Part shown: in pieces, positions 40,533 to 49,794 of the stretch
Layout of the letters: each line of letters begins with the position of its first letter
Position numbering within the stretch: position 1 is the first letter of the stretch
NCBI GenBank assembly: GCA_964533185.1
Contig: CAZHLD010000009.1
Span: forward strand, 5,190-69,189
Length of the DNA stretch: 64,000 nucleotides
Origin: CAZHLD01 sp964533185
GTDB taxonomy: Bacteria > Acidobacteriota > Terriglobia > Acidiferrales > UBA7541
Direction: 5' to 3'
Made by a program: the position numbers and the translations under genes
Notes under the pieces: model-generated
What the model was told of the DNA's origin: nothing
Databases searched by the model: none
Seen by the model: the letters and a program-made list of their open reading frames with translations, nothing else

Positions 40533-41750
40533 TTAATCCACCCACTCCGCGATGAAGATATTCGTATCCCCGCGCTGCTTCTGATTGCGGTTCGACGCCC
40601 AGACCAGCAGCTTCCCGTCCGATGAAAACATCGGGAAGGAATCAAAAAACGGGTGGGTGGTGATCCTTTCGAGACCCGTCCCGTCCAGGTTGATCATATA
40701 GAGGTCGAAGTTCCGCCCGCGCGGCTCGTGCTGGTTCGACGCAAAAATAATTCGCTTGCCGTCAGGATGGAAGAACGGCGCAAAGCTTGCCGCGCCGTTG
40801 TCCGTCAGTTGCCGCTTGTTCGATCCGTCGGCGTCCATCACGAAAATCTCAAACCGCACCGGCCGCAGCAGCCCGGTCTTCAGCAGCTCCTGGTAGTCGG
40901 CCACCTCGGCGGGGGTTTTCGGGTGGTAGGTGCGATAGACGATTTTCTTCCCGTCCGGCGAAAAAAACGGCCCGCCATCGTAGCCTAGCTCCGTCGTCAA
41001 CCGCTTCACGTTTTTTCCGTTCGGGTCCATCGTGTAGATGTCCAGGTCGCCGTCGCGGTACGACGTGAAAACAATCTTCTTCCCGTCGCGCGAGACCGTG
41101 GCTTCGGCGTCGTAGCCCGGGTTGTTCGTCAGCCGCTTCAAGTCCGTTCCATCGGGCTTTGCAGTGTAGATGTCAAACTCCGGGTACAACCTCCACACAT
41201 AGCCGCGGCTATAGTCGAGCGGCGGCGGGCAGGCCGGGCTAGCGACGTGCGTGGAGGCATAGAGAACGCGCTTACCGTCGGGGAAAAAGTACGAGCACGT
41301 CGTCTTCCCATCGCCGGTCGAAACCATCCGCTCGACGGCACCTTTGACGTCCATGATGTAAATCTGGTCGCACTTCTCCTCGCCCGCGTGCGCCTGGAAA
41401 ATCAGCTTCTTGTTATCGGCGGAGAAATACGCCTCTGCATTCTCTCCGCCCGGCGTGAGCTGACGAATGTTTCGCAGGTGTTTCCGTTCCTCCGGCGTCA
41501 GTAGCGCCTCGTCGCCGGAGCCCGCCCCTGCCGCCACCGTCTGCGGCCGCGCGCCGTCCGCGGTCGTCCAACTGACCTGCAATCCGGCACGGTTCCCCGA
41601 AAGCAAGACGGCGTAGCGCCCCGCATCAGCCGGAAGATCGGCTGGCACCGGCGGCACCGCCGAGGCCGCGCCTTGCGCAAAAACTCCGCGAACGGAGATA
41701 CAGCCCAGAACAAGGATCAGCAGCAAGGATGGCAAAGCTCTGGTCTTCAT
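40533..41750 (-). CDS. Secreted PD40/TolB-like beta-propeller protein
   Basis: A 405-residue protein with signal peptide (RALPSLLLILVLGCISVRGV) followed by WD40-like PD40 repeats. YDAEATVSRDGKKIVFTSYR, GDLDIYTMDPNGKNVKRLT and RNFDLYMINLDGTGLERIT show the repeat signature SPDGKKI. TolB and DPP-type proteins share it; there is no peptidase domain. It starts at ATG 41750 after GGGAG. Likely a periplasmic binding or scaffolding propeller. Confidence 0.8.
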   Translation of the reverse strand: MKTRALPSLLLILVLGCISVRGVFAQGAASAVPPVPADLPADAGRYAVLLSGNRAGLQVSWTTADGARPQTVAAGAGSGDEALLTPEERKHLRNIRQLTPGGENAEAYFSADNKKLIFQAHAGEEKCDQIYIMDVKGAVERMVSTGDGKTTCSYFFPDGKRVLYASTHVASPACPPPLDYSRGYVWRLYPEFDIYTAKPDGTDLKRLTNNPGYDAEATVSRDGKKIVFTSYRDGDLDIYTMDPNGKNVKRLTTELGYDGGPFFSPDGKKIVYRTYHPKTPAEVADYQELLKTGLLRPVRFEIFVMDADGSNKRQLTDNGAASFAPFFHPDGKRIIFASNQHEPRGRNFDLYMINLDGTGLERITTHPFFDSFPMFSSDGKLLVWASNRNQKQRGDTNIFIAEWVD

Positions 41751-41836
41751 GGGTCTCCCGGATGCAAAGACGAGCCCGCCATTCTAACTCTGCCGATGGC
41801 GCGCTGCCAGCGCGAGCCGATGGCAAGTCGCCGCGG

Positions 41837-43267
41837 TCAGCTCTCTTCCAGCGGCTCGGGGTGGATATTGACCTCGAAGATCTGCGGGAATTTCTCCTTG
41901 ACGCGGTCCTGAAGCGCCTCGGTCACGTCATGGACTCGGCCAATGGGCAGGCTGCCGTCCATCGCGCAGTGACAGGTGACCACCACCTTGCCGTCCACGC
42001 GTCGCGCATGCACCGCGTGGCAATTCACCACCTCGCGGTAATGCGACTGCAGGCCGTTGATGTGCTCCCGCACCGCGTCCGAGAGCTCGTTCATGTCGTC
42101 GGCGGAGACAATCTGCGTGTCCAGCGGCTCGATATGGATGTTCACCTGGTCTGCGCCCGCCGCCGGACGCCCTTCCCCGCCGGTCACTGCCGGCAGGCAG
42201 CGGATCTCTTCTTCCAGCTCCGTGGCCCGGCCGTGGGCGGCGCGCAGCGTGAGCCCCTGGTCCACCTCAAGGTGCAGCGCCACGTACAGCCGCCCGTCCA
42301 ATTGGTGCGCGGCGATCTCGTGCACTTGCAGGTTTCGTCGCTGCGCCACCGCGCGAATCGCGTCAAACAAATTCTCGTCCGCCGCCGCGCGCGGCTCCAT
42401 GTGCACCATCACATCGGCCGGCACGATTTCGGTGACGCGCTGCTCCACCGCCTCGCTGGTCGCGTGTACCTGCTCGAAGCTGGCCGTGCGCGGCACGCTG
42501 ATCGTGATGTCCACAAAGTGCCGGTTCCCCGCCCGCCGCACGCGCACCCGCTCAGCCGCCAGCACGCCATTCATATCTCCCACCGCCGCCGCGATCCGCT
42601 GCTGCAGACCGGCCGGCGCAGCGTCCAGCAGGGCGTCAATCGTTCGCTTCCCCAGCCGCGAGCCCACCCAGATAATTACGGCGGAAACGACCAATGCGGC
42701 GATCGGGTCCGCATAGGAAAGCCACTCGATCCCCCAGCGCTGGCCCAGCCACACCACCGCCATTCCGAACATTACGACCACCGTGCTCCACACATCGGTC
42801 GAAAAGTGCAGCGCATCGGCTTCCAGCGCCTCGCTCTGATATTTCCTCGCTACCCGCGTGAGCGCCCGCGATCGCACCACGTCGATCACAATCGTCAGTC
42901 CCAGCACGCCCACCGCCAGCAGACTCGGCTGGATGTGCACCGCGCGGGTCAGCATCCGGTGGAACGCTTCCCAGATGATATAGACCGAGGCCAGCAGCAG
43001 CAGCCCGGTCTCCACAAACGCGGAGAAATTCTCCACCTTGCCATGACCATAAGTGTGCTTCGAATCGGCGGGCTGGTCCGAAATGCGCACCGAAAGATAG
43101 GTGATGACGGTGGTGATGAGGTCCAGGCTCGAATGCAGCGCCTCGGAGAGGATGCCCAGGCTGCCCGTCACCACCGCCAGAAACACCTTCAGAGACACCA
43201 GGACCAGCGCCGAGGCCACCGACCCCAGCGCCGCCATTTTCTTCTCGCGTACGCCTGTCAAGTTCAC
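41837..43267 (-). CDS. Cation diffusion facilitator transporter with three C-terminal dimerisation-like domains
   Basis: A 476-residue CDF exporter for divalent metals such as Zn, Fe or Mn. The transport core (1-205) has the metal motifs HSSLD (45-49) and HFSTD (154-158), typical of site A. The family usually ends near residue 300 with one ZT-dimer domain. Here three alpha-beta modules follow: about 210-290 ending MVHMEP, 296-385 ending VNIHIEP and 388-476 ending VNIHPEP. The segments EAVEQRVTEIVP, ELEEEIRCLP and EALQDRVKEKFP confirm the repeat. The enlarged cytoplasmic domain could be a regulatory metal sensor. Specificity not determinable. Confidence 0.85.
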   Translation of the reverse strand: MNLTGVREKKMAALGSVASALVLVSLKVFLAVVTGSLGILSEALHSSLDLITTVITYLSVRISDQPADSKHTYGHGKVENFSAFVETGLLLLASVYIIWEAFHRMLTRAVHIQPSLLAVGVLGLTIVIDVVRSRALTRVARKYQSEALEADALHFSTDVWSTVVVMFGMAVVWLGQRWGIEWLSYADPIAALVVSAVIIWVGSRLGKRTIDALLDAAPAGLQQRIAAAVGDMNGVLAAERVRVRRAGNRHFVDITISVPRTASFEQVHATSEAVEQRVTEIVPADVMVHMEPRAAADENLFDAIRAVAQRRNLQVHEIAAHQLDGRLYVALHLEVDQGLTLRAAHGRATELEEEIRCLPAVTGGEGRPAAGADQVNIHIEPLDTQIVSADDMNELSDAVREHINGLQSHYREVVNCHAVHARRVDGKVVVTCHCAMDGSLPIGRVHDVTEALQDRVKEKFPQIFEVNIHPEPLEES

Positions 43268-43322
43268 ACGGGCAGTATACGACGGTCGGCCCCGCCCCGC
43301 GCCAGCAGCCGTTTCCCGCTTC

Positions 43323-43331
43323 TGGTAATAT
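43323..43331 (+). promoter_or_regulatory. Extended -10 promoter of the M1 peptidase
   Basis: TGGTAATAT is an extended -10 element 40 bases before ATG 43372; no -35 is visible. Confidence 0.35.
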
Positions 43332-43371
43332 CTCTAGCTGAAAATATTGCCTCTAGGGTTAGGGAAGCATT

Positions 43372-45828
43372 ATGAAATCCTTTCGCGCTCTGAGCTTCTT
43401 TCTGCTCCTTTTCGTAGCCATTCGACCGGCTGAGTGCCAGCAGGCCGCTCCGGCGGCCCCGCCTCAGGCTTCGGCCACCTCCGCTGTCTGGAACGCGCTG
43501 GCACAGCCCGCCATGGACCCCAGCCACGCGGCAACCGTCAAAGACCTCACCCTTCAGCGCGACCGCCTGAAGCTGACTCTGGCCGAAGGCACGCTGCAGT
43601 TCCTTCAGCCGGTGAACGGCGTCGTCTTCGGCGCCGCCTTCCGCGGCAAGGGACGCCTCGAAGTCGCGCCGCCCGACCCGCGCGAAGCCCAACAGTTGCG
43701 CCTCTTCACCAAGCAGGACACGCTCAACCTCGAGTTCACCGAAGCCACCTTCAGCTTCACCGACCATACCTTTGAGGAAATCGCCGCCAAAGTCCAGTGG
43801 AGCGCAGTCGCCGACTCTTCCCTGGGCGAGCTGTATGTCGATCGGCAGAAGTATCGCGAAGACGCTGCCGCAGAGGTTTTGCCGCGGGTGCTGAAAGGAG
43901 TGCTCTCCGCTGATCGCCAGCGCACCGCCTGCTTCGCCACCGACCTGAAAACCGCCGAATACGGCTGGCTCCACGCGCGCTTCGACGCCCTCTCTCCCGA
44001 AGAGATCTCCGTCGGCCGCTGGCGCGACTTCGGCCCGCGCAAGGAGGTCGAGGTCTGGACCAGCTTCCCCGCCGGTGGCCGCAGCCCCGCGTCGGCTTGG
44101 AATGATCCCACCGGCAAAGATGATTTCGATATCCGCAGCTACAAAATCGACGCCACCGCGACCTCTGGCGCCGAGCTCAGCGCGACCGCGCGCGTCCACC
44201 TCCAGCACAAGGCTTCTGGCGAGCGTCTCCTGCTTTTCCTCCTCGATTCCAACCTGCGCGTGGAGTCGGTGAAAGACAGCCAGGGTACGACGCTGGAATT
44301 CTTTCAGCCCCGCGAGTCGAAGGACCGCCCGCAATCCTATGGTGACTACGTCGCCGTCGTCCTGCCGCAGCCCACCCAGGCCGGCCAGGCTCAGTCCCTC
44401 GACTTCCACTACGCCGGCAAGCGCATCATCCGCAAGGTGGGCACTGGCGCCTATTTTGCACAGAGCTTCGGTTGGTATCCCACCAAGGCTGATAGCTTCG
44501 CCACCCGCGCCGATTTTGAGGTCAACTTCCGCTCCCCCAAGCGCTACGCCCTGGTCGCCACCGGCAGCAAAGTGGACGAAACCACCGACGGCGACTGGCG
44601 CATTACCTCCTGGAAGAGCACCATTCCTCTGGCGGTGGCCGGCTTCGCTTTCGGCGACTTCAAGTTCCAGGCCGAAAAAGCTGGCACTGTGGACATCCAC
44701 ATCTACGCCAACCGTGAGCCCGACGACTTCATGAAAAGCATCCGAACCCAGATCGAGGGCGCGCTGCCCGGCGAGACTACGTCTGGCATGCCGGCGGTGG
44801 GGTCACTCAGCCCGGCGGCCCTTACCAAGACCATGGCCATCGAGCTCGCCAACACCGTTCGCGTCTTCGAGAAATACTTCGGGCCCTACCCTTACAAACA
44901 ACTCGCCTTGACCAACATCCCTTACTCCTACGGCCAGGGCTGGCCAGGTCTGATTTACCTTTCTGCGCTCTCCTTCATGGACTCCACCCAGCGCAACGCC
45001 TTTGGCATCCGTGACCACGTCCAACTCACGGACTTCTTCCGCGCCCACGAAAGCTCCCATCAGTGGTGGGGCCACCGCGTCGGTTGGAAGAGCTATCACG
45101 ACCAGTGGCTCTCGGAAGGCTTCGCCGAGTTTTCCGGTAACCTCTACGTCCAAATCCGCCAGAACAACAAGGAATTTCTCGACCGCCTCCGTCAGGACCG
45201 GCAGAATCTCCAGGGGATGCGCGACCAGAAAAACCGATTGATGGAATCCCTCGGCCCCATCTGGATGGGGCAACGCCTCGCCACCCTGGACTCCCCCGCA
45301 GCCTACAGTTTTCTGGTCTATACCAAGGGCGGCTACGTCCTGCACATGATCCGCATGATGTTGTGGGACTCCCGCAATCCCGCCGACCCGGAGGCCCGCT
45401 TCATCGCCATGATGCACGACTTCACCGCGACCTTCGACAACAAGCCCGCCTCCACCGAAGACTTCAAGACCCTCGTCGAAAAACACATGACCCCCGTGAT
45501 GGACGTCCACGGCACCCGCCGCATGGACTGGTTCTTCAACCAATATGTCTATGGCACCGGCATCCCCCAGTACGACTTCCGCTACCAGGTGCAGGACGCC
45601 GGCGGCGGCAAATGGAAAATCTCGGGCACGGTTACGCGCACCGGGGTACCCGACAACTGGGTGGACATCCTCCCGCTCTACATCCACCAACCCAAGGGTG
45701 CGGTGCGGCTGGGCTTCCTCACCGCCGACAAGTCAGCGACCACTTTCGAGCTGCCGCTGCTCAGCTTCAAGCCCGAGAAGCTTTCCCTCAACGCCAACGA
45801 AGACATCCTCGCCGAAATCAAACAATAG
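43372..45828 (+). CDS. Secreted M1-family aminopeptidase
   Basis: An 818-residue exported metallopeptidase. The signal peptide is ALSFFLLLFVAIRPAECQQ. After a long N-terminal beta region the catalytic domain carries HESSH at 559-563 and Glu582, the M1 pattern HEXXH-X18-E that binds zinc. YPYKQLALTNIPYSYGQGWP precedes it; the GAMEN exopeptidase motif is not recognisable, so substrate range is unclear. YSFLVYTKGGYVLHMIRMML is the usual later helix. C-terminal region has an Ig-like fold. It follows no operon partner; a GC-rich intergenic stretch with family B repeats lies downstream. Confidence 0.9.
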   Translation: MKSFRALSFFLLLFVAIRPAECQQAAPAAPPQASATSAVWNALAQPAMDPSHAATVKDLTLQRDRLKLTLAEGTLQFLQPVNGVVFGAAFRGKGRLEVAPPDPREAQQLRLFTKQDTLNLEFTEATFSFTDHTFEEIAAKVQWSAVADSSLGELYVDRQKYREDAAAEVLPRVLKGVLSADRQRTACFATDLKTAEYGWLHARFDALSPEEISVGRWRDFGPRKEVEVWTSFPAGGRSPASAWNDPTGKDDFDIRSYKIDATATSGAELSATARVHLQHKASGERLLLFLLDSNLRVESVKDSQGTTLEFFQPRESKDRPQSYGDYVAVVLPQPTQAGQAQSLDFHYAGKRIIRKVGTGAYFAQSFGWYPTKADSFATRADFEVNFRSPKRYALVATGSKVDETTDGDWRITSWKSTIPLAVAGFAFGDFKFQAEKAGTVDIHIYANREPDDFMKSIRTQIEGALPGETTSGMPAVGSLSPAALTKTMAIELANTVRVFEKYFGPYPYKQLALTNIPYSYGQGWPGLIYLSALSFMDSTQRNAFGIRDHVQLTDFFRAHESSHQWWGHRVGWKSYHDQWLSEGFAEFSGNLYVQIRQNNKEFLDRLRQDRQNLQGMRDQKNRLMESLGPIWMGQRLATLDSPAAYSFLVYTKGGYVLHMIRMMLWDSRNPADPEARFIAMMHDFTATFDNKPASTEDFKTLVEKHMTPVMDVHGTRRMDWFFNQYVYGTGIPQYDFRYQVQDAGGGKWKISGTVTRTGVPDNWVDILPLYIHQPKGAVRLGFLTADKSATTFELPLLSFKPEKLSLNANEDILAEIKQ

Positions 45829-45904
45829 TGGCGTGCAAGCTTGTCGCGCGCCCGCCGTGGCGGGTCGAGAGGGAGGTACGCCTTCTTGCATTTGGATATG
45901 GGGA

Positions 45905-45958
45905 TGTAGGGGCGGATAGCCATATGTCGGCATCCCGGCGTGTCGGGACGCCCCTATA
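45905..45958. repeat. Dispersed inverted repeat, family B, copy 3
   Basis: TAGGGGCG (45907-45914) pairs with CGCCCCTA (45949-45956) around an imperfect inner hairpin. It lies between the M1 peptidase and TldE-like genes, both ending here, so it may serve as a shared terminator. Confidence 0.5.
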
Positions 45959-45981
45959 GCCGGTAGGTTGTGAGGAGTGAT

Positions 45982-47826
45982 TTACTCCAGCGCTGGCGCC
46001 GGCAGCAGCGGCGTACGGCGCAGGCCCCCGCGCGGCCCGCGCACTTCAACCTCATCAAACAGCAGCGACGGCGCCACCACCGATGTCGGCAGGCCGCCCT
46101 GCGCGTTGCCAAACGCGGCCAGCGCCGTGCCGGAGAACCCCGCCTGCTGGTTCTGCATGAAGGTGAAGACAGTCGCGTCGTTGCCGATTCCGGCGACGTT
46201 CCGCAGCGCGCGCAGCGTCAGCCCGTTCAACCGCGCCCCGCGGACCAGTTCTTCCTTCCCGTCGGCCACGTTCACCTTGTAAACGAAGAGCGGCAGCCGG
46301 TCGCCCGTGGCCGCGCCCGCGGCAATCCCCGCCACCAGGTCGGAGAGGTCTTCCTGGTGGTGCAAGCCTACCGCTGGGTTATCCATCTGCCGCACGATCA
46401 GGCACCATTGCCGGCCGTCTTCGCGGCATTTATCGAGGAAGCGTTTCCTTAGCTCAGCCGGCGAGACCGCGTCGCTTGCGGTGAAGAAGAGGTTGCTCAT
46501 GGCCGGCCGCGGGTCGCCCAGAAACGCCGCGCGGGCGCTTCCGTTCGAGCGGTCAAACTCCGGCCCGGGCCGCCGCGACATCAGCAGGCTCTTCAGTATT
46601 CCGCTATCGACTACCGTCACCCGCTCGCCCCGCACTCCCTCTTCATCCACTTCGTAACCGCCCAACAGCGCCTGGCCCCCGAACTCTTTTGCCGTGGGGT
46701 CGGAGACCAGCGTGACGCTGGTGGGCAGCACGCGTGTACCCAGCCGGCCTGAACCCGACCATTCGCTTCGCCCGCCCATTCGCTCCATGATCTGGTCGAA
46801 GACAGGCAGCATCGAAAGCGGCGGCCGCGATCCGCCCAGCGATGGTCCCACCATCTGCGCCACCAGCGAAGCCGCTGCCGGCGCCTCAAAGAGCACCGGG
46901 CCGTTGTAGTCGGGCACGGCGGGAGCGTCGCGCAGCGCCACCAGGTTTTGTGCTGCGCGGCCAATCTGGTGATGCACCTGCTCCGCCGCAGGCAATTGCG
47001 CCGGCGTCGCCGCATACGCGGTGTAGAGGTTGTGCAGCGGCATGCCGTCTTCGGCCTGCGTCTCCAGGCTCGCCTCGATCGCCGCCAGGCTGCGGCTCGA
47101 GCGGATCTCAGTGCCCTCGCTGTTCATCAGGTAGGTGGTCGCGTAAATCAGGTTGTAGGTTACCCGCGTGCTGAAGAGGTGCGGGTAGCTGCGCAGCACG
47201 GCCGAGACCGCGCGCGCTTCGTCTTCCCACTTCCGCGAAGTAAAGTCCGGCTCAGGCCGCGGCCCGATCTGCACCAGCAGACGGGCTGCGGAAAAATCCG
47301 GGATGTCCGGCGGCTTGGCCAGGCTGCGGATGAACCCCTGCTTGTTCGCCAGGCTGACCAGCGCCGACTTGTAAGCCTGGTCGGTGGCCAGCCACAGGTC
47401 CTGCCGCAGCGAGTCGTAGTCGCGGTCGATCCCCACCGTGCCCGTCGAGCCGATGAAGCCGCGGAAGGAATCGTCGGTGATGAAATTGGAGCTGTCCAGC
47501 TGGTAGCTGCCCACGCGCGCGTCCACGCTCATAAACCGGTTGCGCGCGGTCGTGCTCGAAAGGATCGCGCCAAACGACGCCGTCACCGTGCGCACGTCCA
47601 GGTCCAGCAGGCGATACTCGACAAAGTACGGCCGCGGCGAATTCTCTGCCACCAGCCGCGCCTTCGACCGCGCCATTTCGTCGCGCAGCGCTTCAAGCGT
47701 CTTATCCGCATCGCCCGGCTGCACCTGCCTCATCTGCCCCCAGACTTCCTGCGCAACGAGCATCAGCAGGAACACCGCGAATAACGAGTAACGAATTACG
47801 GATAACGTTTTGCGCATTCCTCTCAC
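45982..47826 (-). CDS. Exported TldE/PmbA-like protein (metal motif lost)
   Basis: A 614-residue protein starting with GTG 47826 behind AGGAGG, overlapping the tldD-like stop (GTGA). It has a signal peptide (SLFAVFLLMLVAQEVWGQ), unusual for this normally cytoplasmic family. It aligns with the tldD-like partner but where that has HEVFGH this protein reads AAASLVAQMV, so no zinc site is present, as in TldE/PmbA. GARLNGLTLRALRNVAGIG and FSGTALAAFGNAQGGLPTS are typical of the C-terminal domain. It probably forms the inactive half of a heterodimer with the upstream TldD-like protease. A heptamer tract lies within the signal-peptide codons. Confidence 0.82.
   Translation of the reverse strand: MRGMRKTLSVIRYSLFAVFLLMLVAQEVWGQMRQVQPGDADKTLEALRDEMARSKARLVAENSPRPYFVEYRLLDLDVRTVTASFGAILSSTTARNRFMSVDARVGSYQLDSSNFITDDSFRGFIGSTGTVGIDRDYDSLRQDLWLATDQAYKSALVSLANKQGFIRSLAKPPDIPDFSAARLLVQIGPRPEPDFTSRKWEDEARAVSAVLRSYPHLFSTRVTYNLIYATTYLMNSEGTEIRSSRSLAAIEASLETQAEDGMPLHNLYTAYAATPAQLPAAEQVHHQIGRAAQNLVALRDAPAVPDYNGPVLFEAPAAASLVAQMVGPSLGGSRPPLSMLPVFDQIMERMGGRSEWSGSGRLGTRVLPTSVTLVSDPTAKEFGGQALLGGYEVDEEGVRGERVTVVDSGILKSLLMSRRPGPEFDRSNGSARAAFLGDPRPAMSNLFFTASDAVSPAELRKRFLDKCREDGRQWCLIVRQMDNPAVGLHHQEDLSDLVAGIAAGAATGDRLPLFVYKVNVADGKEELVRGARLNGLTLRALRNVAGIGNDATVFTFMQNQQAGFSGTALAAFGNAQGGLPTSVVAPSLLFDEVEVRGPRGGLRRTPLLPAPALE
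47779..47806. repeat. Heptamer tract inside the tldE-like signal-peptide region
   Basis: GAATAAC, GAGTAAC, GAATTAC, GGATAAC lie in unbroken seven-base phase. It is in the coding region for residues 8-16 of the TldE-like precursor. Confidence 0.6.
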
Positions 47827-49589
47827 GGCCGCCCTCCTTTCGCCGGCGCGTCGTGTGCCGGGGGCGGCAGGATCGGAGGCTTATCCGTCGAGGTCTCTTT
47901 CTTCTGAATCTCCATCTCGGAAATCAATAGCGCCGGCGCCACCGCCGCCACCGGCACCGATCCCGATTCCGCGCCGCAGTAGCCGTTGAACACCTCCTGG
48001 GTATCGCCCGTGGCCACGATCTTCGTCAGCGAAACGAGCGGCGTCCCCACCAGGTCCACGCCGCGCACCAGCTCGTCCTGCCGTCCGTCGGGATAGACCT
48101 TGTACACCACCAGCGGCAGCACCTGGAACGCCTGCGGCAGCCCCCGGCCGGTGAACGTAAATCCACCTGCGATGTCGTCAATCAGCAGCCCAAAGGGTTT
48201 CCCTTGCCGCTTGACTTCGTCAATCAGCATCCGCCGTAGCTGCGCGTTGCTCACCTTCTTGCTGCTTTCGATGATCAAGTTGCCCTGCCGCGACACCGGC
48301 GCGTAGCCCACCTGTCGCCGCCCGTGCCCGTTCGAGCTCGGGAAGCCCACCAGCGGCGACCGCGACATCAGGAAGCCGCGTAGCACGCCATTCTCCACCA
48401 GCGCCACGCGCTGCGACGGCACACCCTCGTCGTCGTAGGGGTAGTAGCCCAGCAGCACCGTCGATCCCGTCTGCTTCTGCGTCGGGTCGTCGTACACGGA
48501 AATAAACTCGGGCATGATGCCTTCGCCCACCTTGCGCGTAAACGTCTGCCCCTCGGTGATGTCCTTCTGCCGGTGGCCTTCGGCGCGGTGGCCGAACACC
48601 TCATGGAAGAAAACTGCCGCCGCCCGCCCGGTGAGCATCGCCGGCCCGGCGAACGGCTCCACCAGCGGCGCCGCCACCAGCGCTTCAAGCTCCTGCGTCA
48701 TTTGCTTTGCAGCGGCCAGCACCTGCTGATCGTTGGGAGCCTGGGCGGAATCAGTCCAATCGAAATTGAAGTAGCGGTTGATGTCCATCCCGTCGGGCGC
48801 CTTGCCCTGAATGAAGAGCTCCAGCCGATATCTCGTCTGGCCAAAGCTGAGCCGCGTGCCTTCGGTGGTCACCTGGTACTGGTTCTGCGCCTGCACACTG
48901 ATATTCACAATGGAGTTCAAAATGGCTGGCGAGCTGCGAAAGGCCCGCGTGTACGCCCGCACCTTTTCTTCCCACGGTCGCCGGTCCAACTGGAACCACG
49001 CCGGCACGGCCACCGAACTTTGCGGCTTCTCGTGCGAAAAGTCGGGCGCTTGTCCTTCGGCCGTCTGGACCTTCACTTCCTTGCCCGTCTTGATGCGGAT
49101 CAGCGCCTCGGACGCGGCGCGATACTGCCGGTCGGTGTCGAGCCACACGGCCCGGCGCAGCACCGCCGGGTTGTCGTCCACCGGCACGGGCGAGCCGGGC
49201 GTAGCCGGCCGAAAGCTTTGGCGGTCGCCCACCTTACGGGTATTGTCGAGGTCATAGTTGCCCACGCGCACCTGCACCTCCAGCCAGCGCGAGCGCTGCT
49301 CCTGACTGGAGAGCAGCGCGCCGTTTGAGCCTTGCACCTCGGCGCGCTGCGACTCGGTGACCGTATAGCCGAGGAAGTAGGCCGGCGGGTCGGCCTTGCT
49401 GAGCGCGGCAAACGAGCGGTCCAGCTCCTGCTGCATCGCTCCGATCAGCGCCGCGGCCGTCGCACTGCTGGCCCGGGCCGGCTCGGGCATGGTCTTCTGC
49501 GCCTGGCTGGAAGAGATGCTGGCCACGGTCAGAGCGGTAACCGCCAGCCACAGCCAGGTTCCAACCATTTTCTGTCGTCGTGTGCTCAT
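47823..49589 (-). CDS. Exported TldD-like zinc metalloprotease
   Basis: A 588-residue protein from ATG 49589 with signal peptide GTWLWLAVTALTVASISSSQ. The TldD zinc motif HExxxH is HEVFGH at 329-334 within RAAAVFFHEVFGHRAEGHRQ. PEFISVYDDPTQKQTGS, YYPYDDEGVPSQRVALVENG, MSRSPLVGFPSSNGHGRRQ and FTGRGLPQAFQVLPLVVYK are also TldD landmarks. TldD/TldE normally act in the cytoplasm on unfolded peptides and modified-peptide precursors; here both partners look exported. The gene is translationally coupled to the TldE-like gene. Confidence 0.87.
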   Translation of the reverse strand: MSTRRQKMVGTWLWLAVTALTVASISSSQAQKTMPEPARASSATAAALIGAMQQELDRSFAALSKADPPAYFLGYTVTESQRAEVQGSNGALLSSQEQRSRWLEVQVRVGNYDLDNTRKVGDRQSFRPATPGSPVPVDDNPAVLRRAVWLDTDRQYRAASEALIRIKTGKEVKVQTAEGQAPDFSHEKPQSSVAVPAWFQLDRRPWEEKVRAYTRAFRSSPAILNSIVNISVQAQNQYQVTTEGTRLSFGQTRYRLELFIQGKAPDGMDINRYFNFDWTDSAQAPNDQQVLAAAKQMTQELEALVAAPLVEPFAGPAMLTGRAAAVFFHEVFGHRAEGHRQKDITEGQTFTRKVGEGIMPEFISVYDDPTQKQTGSTVLLGYYPYDDEGVPSQRVALVENGVLRGFLMSRSPLVGFPSSNGHGRRQVGYAPVSRQGNLIIESSKKVSNAQLRRMLIDEVKRQGKPFGLLIDDIAGGFTFTGRGLPQAFQVLPLVVYKVYPDGRQDELVRGVDLVGTPLVSLTKIVATGDTQEVFNGYCGAESGSVPVAAVAPALLISEMEIQKKETSTDKPPILPPPAHDAPAKGGRP

Positions 49590-49623
49590 CCGGTGCCGTT
49601 TCAACTCTGAAGTAAAGTTCACC

Positions 49624-49651
49624 AGTCTATGCCAGTTTGATGCAAAATCAA
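49624..49651 (-). promoter_or_regulatory. Candidate promoter of the tldD/tldE-like operon
   Basis: Minus strand TTGATT (complement of 49646-49651), 16-base spacer, TAGACT (complement of 49624-49629). Confidence 0.45.
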
Positions 49652-49794
49652 AACTGCTCGCGCCCCCCGGCGCGAATCGGTCAAACCTGCCCGGGGCGTG
49701 TGTTACCATCGGCCCGGGCTAGACAAGGCTCGCCGCTGCGCCAGTCTTATCTATCCTCTCTCTTACCCCCAATCTCGAACCTCTGGAGTCTTCG

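Noticed and set aside
41729..43375. 548-codon open frame on the plus strand
   Set aside because: Shadow of the CDF transporter; rich in His and Arg as expected from antisense GC-rich DNA.
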